Origin: Tiliqua scincoides
Lineage: Eukaryota > Chordata > Lepidosauria > Squamata > Scincidae
Reading direction: 5' to 3'
NCBI RefSeq assembly: GCF_035046505.1
Contig: NC_089824.1
Location: 224,396,244-224,460,243, forward strand
Length of the DNA: 64,000 nt
A program made the translations under genes and the position numbers. Positions 44,530 to 55,100 of this stretch are shown one piece after another (the first letter of the stretch is position 1; every line of letters starts with the position of its first letter). Under the pieces are notes generated by a model. That model made no database searches and was not told the origin of the DNA. It saw only the letters and a program-made list of their open reading frames with translations.

Positions 44530-45240
44530 TCAGGAGGGGAAGTCAAAGACCTCATGGCACAAGCACTGGCAGAGGCTGTAGAAGACACAGAGCAGGAGCG
44601 TGGAGGGCACCAGGCTCACCAGGATGACGCCCAGGTGGAGGCGTTCGACCAGCAGGAGGTAGATCCCGAAGGGCAAGGAGCTGAAGTAGGCCAGGCAGAG
44701 CACGCTGACAAGGAAGCGCGGGACGGCTCGCCAGCTGCTGCGGGAGGGGCACTTGGCCAGGGGCCCGCGGCAGGGGGCCAGGGAAGGCAGGCTGGGGGCC
44801 CGGTAGAGTCGCATCACGTCCAGGATCCCCAGGCCCTCGGGGGCTGCCAAGTCCTCCGGCACTTCCAGGAGGGTGATGACGAGGCAGTCGGAGGAGCCCT
44901 CCCGGCCCTCCCCACCTGGCTCCAGGATGCTGGGACACAGGAGCACCTCGGGCTGACGTGTCCCCCACTCCTGGCAGCTCAACCAGGCGAGCAGCTGCGC
45001 GTCGTCCGGCAGCTGGCCGGGCTCCTGGTCCGGCACGGGCGTCTGCTGGCGGCAAAAGGGGCAGCTGAAGCACCCCTGCTGGGAGTCTCCCACGTCCACC
45101 ATCTTGCAGAGGCAGCGGGCACACAGGCGGTGCTGGCAGCTCAGCAGTTTGGGCCGGCGGAGGCGCAAGTCGAAGCGCTCGTAGCAGATCTTGCACTCCA
45201 TCTCGTGGGCGCCGAGAACCGCGGGGGGCCGGGACCCCAT
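44530..45240 (-). CDS. RNF182-like RING-type E3 ubiquitin ligase, two-pass membrane protein
   Basis: 236 residues in one coding exon, close to human RNF182 (247). The C3HC4 RING is complete: C16, C19, C35, H37, C40, C43, C60, C63 (ECKICYERF to CPFCRQQT). The shared SDCLVITLLEV motif and two membrane spans follow (LVSVLCLAYFSSLPFGIYLL and LGVILVSLVPSTLLLCVFY); the tail CQCLCHEVFDFPS matches RNF182's CQCVCHEFLD. The start chosen is the ATG at 45238-45240, 24 bases inside the exon (acceptor TCCCCTCCGCAG, exon edge 45264), giving MGSRPPAVLGAHEME, aligned with RNF182. By family it would ubiquitinate membrane or organelle clients. It is a paralogue rather than RNF182 itself, judged by neighbourhood and divergence. 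Confidence 0.88.
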   Translation of the reverse strand: MGSRPPAVLGAHEMECKICYERFDLRLRRPKLLSCQHRLCARCLCKMVDVGDSQQGCFSCPFCRQQTPVPDQEPGQLPDDAQLLAWLSCQEWGTRQPEVLLCPSILEPGGEGREGSSDCLVITLLEVPEDLAAPEGLGILDVMRLYRAPSLPSLAPCRGPLAKCPSRSSWRAVPRFLVSVLCLAYFSSLPFGIYLLLVERLHLGVILVSLVPSTLLLCVFYSLCQCLCHEVFDFPS

Positions 45241-45900
45241 CACCGGGTGGCACGGAGGGCAAGCCTGCGGAGGGGAGAGAGGGGCCTTCAGAGCCAGCAC
45301 TCGGCCTTCTGACCGGCGCCCGCAGCAATGGGCCCGGCCAGGCCGGCAGGGAGGGATGGCCTTGCAGGAGAAGCTCAGTGCCCCGCTGGGTCACAAGCCC
45401 ACCCTCCCAGGCGTGCAGTGCAGCTGTGCCCGGGGACTGCTAGGCGGCCCTGCACAAAACATCACGGGCACACGCACAGCCAGCACCTCTTCGGCTGCCA
45501 CAGCAAGAAGACTACGACACCCACCCCCCCAACAGCCACCTGCTTCCTGAGCGGTGGCGGCAGCAGCCCTGCAAGGCGAGCACTCCGCTCCAGGAGGGCT
45601 TGTGCTTCTCCTCGGCCCGCAGAACCCCAGCCTGCCAGACCCGCCGCCTTCTGGCCCGCCAAGGGGGGCGTCCTCTGAAGGGGGGTTGCTGCTGCTAGCA
45701 AAATGGGAGCACGCGTGCAGGGGTGCAACAGGGAGAGCAGCCTTCAGCCACTGGATGCACCAGGGCAGAGCCCCCCCCCCCCGCACAGCCTCCCATCCTC
45801 ACCCATGCCGATTCCCACGCAGGGACTCCCCAAGCCTGAGAAGCAGCTCCGCAGGCCGCCTGCCAAGCCCCTCCGCCCACCCAGCCGCACCCCTCCCTAC

Positions 45901-46012
45901 CTGGCAGTTCAGAGACACGAGCTGGTCCCTCCGGTGCCCCTCCCTGTCCTGCTGCAGCAGCAGCACCAACCAGCCAGCCAGCCTGACGCGCCCAGGCCCG
46001 GAATCCGCCTCA
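45901..46012 (-). other. Predicted 5' UTR exon of the RNF182-like gene
   Basis: On the minus strand a strong donor CTGCCAG|GTAGGG sits at the 45901/45900 boundary and would join the coding exon at 45264. The right edge is a guess, set just inside the X-box at 46015-46028. Inference from splice signals only. Confidence 0.4.
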
Positions 46013-46014
46013 CT

Positions 46015-46028
46015 GTTGCTATGGCAAC
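46015..46028. promoter_or_regulatory. RFX-type X-box GTTGCTATGGCAAC
   Basis: A full match to the X-box consensus GTHNYYATRRNAAC, located immediately upstream of the predicted first exon of the RNF182-like gene. RFX factors drive ciliary and neuronal genes through such sites. The motif is nearly palindromic, so it is orientation-free. Confidence 0.6.
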
Positions 46029-46188
46029 GCAGACTGAGCAGGAATGGAGGGTGCCGGATGACGAGGCTCCCTGCCCCCCCCCCCCACACCCGGTTTCCTG
46101 CATCAGACCTGCAAGGAGCCACCACTAGGTGGGTGAGGAGGGCTCCTTCCCCCTCCTCACCTTTCTGGACATCCAACCAGATCTCAGT

Positions 46189-46425
46189 CTCTAGAGCAGT
46201 GTTTCTCAAACCGGGGGTCAGGACCCACTAGGTGGGTCATGAGCCAATTTCAAGTGGACCCCCATTCATTTCAACATTTTATTTCTAATATATTAAACGT
46301 GATGCTACCATGGTATTCGACTGCATTTGGGGAAACGTTACACGTCTGTACTTTTAACGGAAGACTATGTGCATTCTTTTGACAGTGACAGTGCATGAGA
46401 CTTCCTAAATGTAAGAAGCACTGCT
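46189..46425 (+). mobile_element. hAT-type non-autonomous transposon, left part
   Basis: It begins CAGTGTTTCTCAAACCGGGG at 46197, preceded by CTCTAGAG, an 8-base sequence fitting hAT targets. It continues with GGGTCAGGACCCACTAGGTG and ATGCTACCATGGTATTCGAC. No matching right end or second CTCTAGAG is seen, so it is truncated. Confidence 0.65.
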
Positions 46426-47639
46426 GGAGCATTCAGCAGCCCCAGCAAGCAGGCCGGCAACTTTCTGGTGCCCTGGCAGCAGCAGCATGGCTTGTCCACT
46501 GGCGCTGAGGCTGCAGGCCACCAGGGGAAGTCAGACTCCCTGCTCTGAGCAGACCTTCAAGGCCAGTCCCCAAAGGTCCCATGTGCCAGGAGTGTCCTGG
46601 CTCACCTCTCTCTCTGCCGTGTGGGGTCTGTTGCCCTGTCCGTAGGTAGTTCATTGCAGCCAAGAGAAAATAAACACGGATTGCTCCGGGAGGGAGGGTG
46701 TGTGCATGCACATGCTGGTGGTCCATCACACCATAAGTCCAGCCAGCACAAAAGGGAAGGGGCACTGAGAGCCCAAACCCAGTGCAGCTGCCCTCTCTGG
46801 AAGCCATCTGGCGTCCATGGAAACTCCAGTGCCACCACCAGTTCAGGACAGCAGATGGCCAGCAGCTCCATCATGGGCGGATGTGCAAGGAGCCAGTGGC
46901 TGCAGCCTGCCCACCCCCGTGCGCATGGCCAGGGAAGTGCCACCCAGGAGCAGCCGCAGGTCTGATGAGCAGCCCAGCCCCCCAGCCAGCCAGCCAGCCC
47001 CTGGGCAGGAAAAGCCAGCAGCAACTGCAGCCTCCATCCACAAGTGGTCCCAAGTAAGAGGGAGCACTGCAGGAGCCACTGCTCTGGAGCAAACACCTGA
47101 CCGGTCTCAGCCGTGGCCCACTTCACACAGCCCACAAGCCACACCCGCTCTCAGTGGTCTGGCACCTGTGAGCCAAAGAGTGGCAAAAGGTTGCCCTCCA
47201 GCAACTGTGCCTGCGTGCCAGGGTGACCAATGCACACAGCCACTGCTCCTCTTTGCGCGTGTTAACGTGTGCTGCGAGGCACAGGCCGTTCAAACAGCCT
47301 GAGCGGCTACTGGCCTCAGGACCCTCCTGCTGAGGGTAACTCCTGCACCGCAGCCCTCCTTGGCTCCCTTTCCACCTTTCGTGCTGCTGCTGCTGCTCTC
47401 TGCCCCTCCTCTCCTTGCGCTGGGACAGGGAGGAAGGAGAGGAGCAGCACTGGTGCTGGCCACAGGCAGGGCGGGAAGGGGGAGGTGGTGTGGCTGCCCA
47501 CTTTCCCCTGGCAGGGCGAATCAAGGGAACAGCAATGCTGACTCTGCCCCACAAGCAGCAGCTAAAAGACCAAACATGCAGGAGTCGCAAGTGACCTGTA
47601 GCCACCTCAAGTGTGGGAGGCCGTCCGCCTGCCCGCTGG
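46426..47639. other. Spacer, no gene recognised
   Basis: A CAGC/CAGCC-rich stretch at 46975-47000. No exon or repeat otherwise recognised. Confidence 0.35.
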
Positions 47640-49285
47640 ATCCGCTAGATCTGGCCGAGTGGACAGAGGGTAGTAAATTCATCTTTGAGGGAGGGGGTGG
47701 TGCCTCTGGCATTAAAAGCAAGCAGTGGTTCGCCCCCTCCTGAAAAAGCCCTCTCTGGACCACTCTGTATTGGATAATTATCAGCCAGTCTCGAACCTCC
47801 CGTTTCTGGGCAAGGTGATCGAGTGGGTGCTGGAGTCTCAGCTCCAGAGGATCCTGGATGAAGCGGATTATCTGGATCCCTTTCAATGTGGCTTCAGGCC
47901 TGGCTTTGGGACGGAGACGGCCTTGGTCGCTTTGGTGGATGACCTATGCCAAGGGCTGGACGGAGGGAGCGCATCCTTGTGAGTCCTTTTGGACACCTCA
48001 GCGGCTTTCGACACCATCGACCATGGTGGGGACGGTTGGCCGAGGTGGGGATCGGGGGCACTGTTTTGCAGTGTGTCCAGTCCATCTTGGCCAACAGGTC
48101 CCAGATGGTGGTACTGGGGGACTCCAGTTCGGCACCCTGGCCCTTGAGGTGTGGGGTGCCACAGGGTTCTATACTGTCCCCCATGTTGTTTAACATCTAC
48201 ATGAAACTGCTGGGAGAGGCTATCTGGGGATTTGGAGTTGGGTGCCATCAGTATGCGGATGACACTCAGCTCTATTTCTCCTTTCCACCGGACTCCAGGG
48301 TGACTGTCTCTGTCCTGGAGCGTTGCCTGGAGGCAGTTGGGATCTGGATGAGGGCAAACAAGCTGGATTTAAATCCGGACAAGACAGAGGTCCTCCTGGT
48401 GCAAAAATCACGATGTGGGTGCTGGACTATCCCCCTGCTCTGAATGGGGTTGCACTCCCCCCGAAAGAGCAGGTTCGCAGCTTGGGGGTTCTCCTGGACT
48501 CGCAGCTCCTCCTGGATGTCCAGGTGTCAGCTGTGGCCAGGAGCGCCTTTGCCCAGCTCTGGCTGGTGCGCCAGCTGTGGCCGTACCTGTCTCGGGCGGA
48601 TCTGACCATGCTGGTCCATGCCATGGTGACATGAAGATTAGATTATTGTAACATGCTCTACGTGGGGCTGCCCCTGAAGACGGTCCAGAAGCTACAGCTA
48701 GTGCAGAATGCGGCGGTTCGTGTAGTTGCTGGAGGTTGGCGGTTTGACTCTGTCACGCCGCTACTCCGGAGACTGCACTGGCTGCCCATTCGTTTCTGGG
48801 CTGAATTCAAGGTGCTGGTTTTGACCTTTAAAGCCCTAAACGGCTTGAAACCAGCATATTTGAGAGACCGCCTTCTTCTGTATAGTCCGGTCAGTTCTCT
48901 GAGGTCATCAGAAAGGGCCCTGTTGGTTGTGCCGTCATTGAGAGTGGTGATGGTGACCAGAAACAGGGCCTTCTCGGTGGTGGCCCCTGCACTGTGGAAT
49001 TCCCTCCCCTTTGAGTTGAGAGCAGCTCCTTCATTATTAACGTTCCGGCGGGGGCTGAAGAATTTTTATTCAGGAAAGCCTGTAAGGGCTGTTTTTATAA
49101 ATTATGTCTTTTACTGTGTGTTTTTATCTACTGACTGCATTTTATCTGGTTTTAATTGTTCTTTTGTAATGTTTATTTGTATTTTATCTTGCTTTGTATT
49201 TTAATCTCGATTGTTAGCCATCTTGGGTACCCTTTGGGGAGAAAGGTGGACTATAAATCCAATAAATAATAATAAATAAGTGCAC
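47640..49285 (+). mobile_element. L2-clade LINE, 5'-truncated
   Basis: It encodes an L2 reverse transcriptase in several frames: NYQPVSNLPFLGKVIEWVLE, DPFQCGFRPGFGTETALVAL, VPQGSILSPMLFNIYM and YADDTQLYFSFP. The carboxy part is LQLVQNAAVRVVAGG and HWLPIRFWAEFKVLVLTFKAL. The tail AAATAATAATAAATAA ends near 49279. Frame breaks near 47.98, 48.44 and 48.63 kb make it non-functional. The left edge is approximate. Confidence 0.88.
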
Positions 49286-51107
49286 ACACTTGGTTCTCTT
49301 CTATCAAAATGTCATCTCCAAAGTTTTAAAAACCTTTACCAAACATTTCACAAACAGAACCCTTAATAAAACTAACAGGGGGGGGGATGCTTACAGTTGC
49401 AGTCCTTTGCTCCCCAACTCTTGGCTGCTTCACCAGCCTGCACTTGCCCTCACACGTCCCCCATGTGACCAGCCCGCAGCTGCTGCTTTTGGCCATCCAT
49501 CACCCCACTCTGCAGGACACGGGCTTCTGACTCACCGCCCTGTCAGGGAAGGCACTGGGTCTGTCCCACTGGAATCCAAGTAAATCTGCCTCTCCTGACT
49601 GCCTAGAAGTCAGGAAACGTTTGTTCTTTGTAACTGAAAAATCCGCCTTAAGGGGGCAGAAAACCACCTGGACATGGTGTGCCACAAGGACGAGGTAGCA
49701 GGGCTGGTCTCCTCCAAGGCAATGGAAGTCTCACGCCTGTGGTCTGTCCATCACTTCTTAATATCCAAGCTCTCTGAATCTTTTCAGATTTTATGCCTGC
49801 AAAGTATGCCTCTCAGACCCTGAGAAACAACACAGCTGGAGGTGGCAGAAGGCTGGTGGGGGGGGCGGATGAACTGAAAGTGAAGATTCCATTCATCTGT
49901 GGACAAAGCTTGACGGTGCAGGTGTCCAGCAGGTATACTGGCGCACTCCAGATAATAAACCGCATTTCATCTGGAACCTCTGACAGGCCCCAGTCAGCCA
50001 AGATCTGGGTCTTCAGTCATAAGCATGGTGGCTGCAAGGTTCGAGGTTGTTCCATTTTTTCACAGGTCACATCCTAACATCTTCGCTTCAACACCACGAC
50101 TTGACACTTGTGCAGTACTTCTGGAACACATAAAGCACTGTGCCTGTGTTTTCTTACTAGTGTCCTCACCAACGTGCTATTCACAGACTGCAGCTGGGAA
50201 GACTGAGGCTGGGAGGGAACTGCTCGCCTAAGATCACCTGGTGCAAAGATCTGGCAAGGGCCAGACCTGGACTGGACTGGGAATCGGGCATGAACCAGTT
50301 CTTCTGGACGAGGGAGACAGTAGAAGGGGGGGCAGAGGGGCTGCCTTTCAATGACCTCATCACCTCACTCTTCCAACAGCACTGCTGGGGCCCATCCGCT
50401 TCCACATTGCCGAGGCTTGTGCCTCTGAAGGAACTGGAAAGCACCTCTCTAAAGGGAGTGTTTACCCATCAGAGGCTTTTCCCAACTCCTTGAACCCCTC
50501 CCACCCCCAAAGCTGTTCTGACCATCTCCCCTAAAGCCAGTGGAAGCAAATGCTTCTATGGTTGATATGGTTGGCCCTAAAAAGCCCAGCAGCACAGTGG
50601 TGCTTACTGGTTACAGACTTGCAAAACCACCTGGGGGGGAGGGCCTCCTAGAAGGTGGACTGCAACCTCACTAAAGCCTGGTTCACCTATACAACAGAAT
50701 TAAGTTGTGAACACATGATGGGGGAGGGGATGAGAAGGATCGACACCAACTTCAGTCTCCAGTTGGGGTGTCACCTGGAACACCTCCCTCCCACCTCAGG
50801 GAGAAAGGTTCTACTGCAATCATCCTCCCTGTCTTCCTGTTACAGGGTCATATTTTTTCTTTGGGAAGCACTCAAAAGAAGGAAACTACCCCATTCTGAA
50901 GTCTGCAGGGATACAGGCCATTCTGCCACTGCACTCCCCTGAACCAGTAGATCAGGCTGCAGATCACAAGGCTCGGGGGAGGCGGAGACAGACAGAAGTG
51001 TGGCACACAAGACTGTCAGGTGAAGCAGATGTTTTTGAGCTGAAGGCAGAGGGTGCCCCACTGTTGAGGGGGCACAAAAGCATTTGACAAATGCTTATTT
51101 TGTTACA
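49286..51107. other. Spacer between L2 and PCIF1 3' end
   Basis: No gene is recognised and no poly(A) signal is paired with a coding frame. Repeats, if present, are too worn to name. Confidence 0.35.
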
Positions 51108-51200
51108 GCACAATCCTGTCCTTATCTACTCAGATGTAAACCCCACGGAGTTCAGTGGGACTCACTCCCAAGAAAATGTGCACAGCACTGCAATCCTGGT
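51108..51200 (+). repeat. Short dispersed repeat, copy 2
   Basis: GCACAATCCTGTCCTTATCT, then CTACTCAGATGTAAACCCCA, then TTCAGTGGGACTCACTCCCA. The same family as 6826-6905, extending slightly further right (TGCAATCCTGG). Confidence 0.5.
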
Positions 51201-51424
51201 CTCTGGGGAGGCTCCAAGCCAGTCCTGTGGCCCCTGCTGGGCATATGAACAGAGCCCCCTCCCCATCACCCCCTTTCTTGGGTTTCTCACACTGCAGAGA
51301 CCGCCCCCTGGCTTTGAGTGACAGTTTCTGTTGCTTGTCCCAGGCCTGCGGTGGCTCCTGGCCCCGGCCCAGGCTCACATACCAGACCCACTAAGGCCAC
51401 GACTTGTACACGGAAATGCTGGCT

Positions 51425-51430
51425 TTTAAT
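51425..51430 (-). other. PCIF1: Probable PCIF1 poly(A) signal ATTAAA
   Basis: TTTAAT on the plus strand reads ATTAAA on the minus strand, 738 bases beyond the stop codon. No AATAAA was noticed on the minus strand between it and the stop. Confidence 0.5.
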
Positions 51431-52167
51431 GTTCCTAGGAACCAGGAAACAAAATCAAAAATAGACTTTTCTTTGCGGTTTTGATAAAAGTAATAAAATG
51501 GTTAGCGCTGTTAAATTAAAAAAAAGACCCAAAGTTCTCCAAGAAAGCCTGGACCTTCAGATAGAAACCATGACGACTACAAAATGACGGCTAAGACCTC
51601 TGTACACACACAAAAAAGCTCCTTTGCTCTGCGGCTGACAGTCATCGACTTCAGTGAGAACACGCAACTGGGACAACTTGGGAGAAACCAGGAAAAGGCA
51701 ACAAGACGGCCTTCGGGAGCCGAGTTGTGACACGGACACGTATTTACATGGCAGGCACGCTGCTGGGCCGCAGCCACCCCGTGGCGCAGTGCAGCCTGCC
51801 TCCCCTCTCCCTTGCCCCCACAGCCTGCTGCAAGGCTGCACCAGTCTGCCCCTGCCTCAGCAGCCCACCAGCCCTTCCCCTCCTGCTGTTCCCCAACCCG
51901 CCTGATGCCAGCGGGCTCCTTCTAGGAGAGGGAGGCTCTATTGGGAAGGTGCAGTAGGCACCACCTGGATCCGTGTGTTGCCCCAAGGAGTTGAGCAGCC
52001 TCCCCGGGGGGCATGTGACCCCCCAACCCAAGGCCTGCAGCCCTGGAGAGGACGGTGGCTGCAGTGCCCATCTCTGCCCTCAGCGTGCCAGGGTCAGCTG
52101 CTGCCTCGGAGCAGAGTCTGTCTCCACCACTGCCGGAGGCCCGTAGGATCAGCCAACCCAGTGTCTG

Positions 52168-55100
52168 TTAGTGCGGGGTTGTCTCTCGGCTGGTGCTCTG
52201 CTCCCGAGCTGTCTCTCGATCCTTGTCTGGAGCAGAGGAAGAAGAGGAGGCGGTGGTGGCGGCAGCAGCGGCTGCAGCAAGAGTCCGTCCCGAGTGCTTA
52301 TAGGCTGCGATGAGCTCCTGCAGCCGCTCTGGTGTGGGTTCCCACTTGGTAAAGCCAGAGTGGTTCTGAAGGAAGAGGACAGCAGTGCTGTGGACGGCCT
52401 TGTAGTACATCTCCTCCCTGCAACGGAAGGCAGAGGCTCCAGGTCAGCCTGACCCCACTGCTGGGCACCAAGTCCCAAGTGTGGCTGACAGACAGCCCAG
52501 GCAGCTGGGGGGGGGGGCTGGTGTCCCACTCAGCAGCTCTGCAGTAAGGCCAGCCAGGCGCCCCCTGGTGATTCACAAACGGAAGCTGCAACAGTGCGCC
52601 CTGGACATCAAGGAGCAGCACTTCCCAACTCCGGGTCCGGGCAGCTTGCCCAGGCTGGCCGTTTCTCTCCAGAGTTCACGATATGCTGCTTGGAAGGGTT
52701 CGGCTGCCTCACTCCAAGGGACGATTGCCCATCCCAGAGCGTCAGGGCTCAGGTGAGAAAGCGAGGGGAAGACCACGCCTGGTCCGCCCACCCCCTTAGT
52801 AGTTCAAAGACAGCTGCTGAAGGAGATTCAGAGGAGCCCTGCCTGTGGCCGCCTGGCCAGGGGGTTCCACTTACTTTTTGCAGATGTGCTGGGAGCCGCT
52901 GCGGTACTCATGGTCAAAGGCTGGAAGGCTGAGCTGATGGCGCTTGAACCTGCTCTGCTCCATGCGCGTCAGGGCCGGGGTGGGGGGATCCCGCCATTCT
53001 GGGATGAAGACGATGAAGGACAGGGGCTCATTGGATGTCTCCAGTAGTTTCTAGGGCAAGAGGGGAACAGGCCCATTCTCACCCGTGGCCCGGCTGGCAG
53101 CTGCCTGGCAGTCACGCAGGACCAGTAGCAAAGCCACACCAAGGAAGGGAGCGTACCTCAAAGTGAGACACCATGGCATCCATCAGCTCCTCACAGAATG
53201 GAGGGTTTGCCTCAAATGAGCCGCTAATGGGGAAGAAATCCAGGCAGGGACTGAAGGGAAGAAGGAGGAGGCAGGCAGGGCCAGTGAGGACCGAGGCAGC
53301 ACCTGGAAAGCCCCCCAGCTCCTCCCAAGCCCCTCCTCCAGCACACAGCAAGCCAGACTATTCCTCCATGCATGGTCGGCCCCTCCCTCCCTCCCCCTCT
53401 GGCCCTGCGCCCCCAAGCAGCACACCGACCCCCTCGCTCATCCTCGGCAGGCACTCACCCTCGTGACCCAAAATAGCCGTCTGTGTCTGGAAAGGCCGAA
53501 CAGTATTGCTTGAAGTAGCAGTTCAGGGGGGAGGCAAAGCACTCAAAGCTCACGCCAAAGAGTTTGTGAAGGGCTTCAAAGATGTGGACCGGAAGTGCTC
53601 CCTGCAAACCAGTCCCTTCGTAGAGGCCAACGCCAAACATCATCTGAGAAGAGAGCAGCCCCATGAGTTGCATGGCTCCCTCCCGCAGCTCATGAACCAC
53701 CACCCAGGGAACCTTCAAAGCAACTGCTCCCCAGGACACCATCGTGCCCAGACACTGATGCTGCAGCAGCAGCCCAAACCCAGCAGGACCGCCCGTACCT
53801 GGTACCTGCGCAGAAGGCACCAGACCCTCGGCAGGAACCGCTCAAAGCCCGGGTCGTCGATGCAGCTGTAGCGGTAGAGCAGCCACTGCAAGAAGAGTCA
53901 GAGGTGCTCAGGCCGGGTGAGCACGCCCCAAAAGGATCCCCCCTCACCACAACCCCTGCTGCCCACCTCACTGGGGGACCTCCAAGCATTCCCCTCCCTA
54001 CTGTCCACAGTCACGCAACAGAGCCCCCAGAGCAGGCCCCTCCCCTGCCACCTACCAGCTTGCTGAAGTAGCTGCGGCTGACCTTCACCATCTCGCCCTT
54101 GTAGCGCACACAGACCACGTTGTTCTCCACATGCATCTCCACACCCGGCAGGGGTGGTGAAGGGGTGGCCAGCCTCACTGGGTAGCAGTAGACCAGCCGG
54201 TCCTGCAGCTCTGCTGCCTCCACCTCTGCTGCAAAGGGGGCACATCGCATCAGTCTCATGCAGGCTCTGCCTGCTCCGCACGAGACAAGCCGTGCCAAGC
54301 CAAAGGCCACTCTCCTTCGGCAGCAGAAACAGTGAAGGCACCCTGGTTGCAGACTATACACCCCAAGGCGGAACAGCAGCTGCCTCAGCCTCCTTGTCCC
54401 CAAAGGAGCTGCTGCCACAGAGACTCCATATCCACCCCCAATTCTCCTGCCTGCACCTACCGGATATGTTGTGCTCCTTAAGGATCGCCAGGTGCTTCTC
54501 GCGAATGCGCTTGACGTACTCCAGGGAGATGTGATAGATCTTGCTGCAAATGCCCTCTACGGAGTCCTTGGCTGCAGCAGACACATGTGGGCCACACTGC
54601 TTGCGCAGGTGCTCCAGGCGGTCCTATGGAGTCAGAGAAAGGGGCTATGACATATTGCCAGCAGCCAGTCGGTTGGCTGGCCAGCCAGAGCACCTTCAGG
54701 TTCTCAGGTCAAGCTGAGGAGGGTGGCAGGCACCCATAGGGAAGCCTATGCAGCCAACACCTCCTGAGTTGGGTCAGTCAGACTCCACTTTGCTAGGTAC
54801 TGCCTACACCAGCTAGGAGTGCCTCCTTGGGGGGCTTGGCTGGTGTCCACCCACCCACTCTATTTCCCAGACTGAGCCAGAGGAGCTGCCAGGAACTCAT
54901 CCGGATTTTCAGGAACGCCAACAGCCCCAGAGAATGATTTACGCTCACCCTGCAACTAGAAAAGTTGAAGGAGAAAACAGTGCAGCTGAGATGGATGGAG
55001 ATGTTCGAGGTATTGCTGGGGTGCTGTCAGCGAACCATTTCTGGGCCACTCCCCTTAAGGGGGAATGGCCAGTCTGGTTCCCCTGGTGGGCTGTGACCCA

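Noticed and set aside
44552-45394. Alternative frames (252-280 codons) over the RNF182-like exon
   Set aside because: Only one frame has the RING ligands and membrane spans shared with RNF182.
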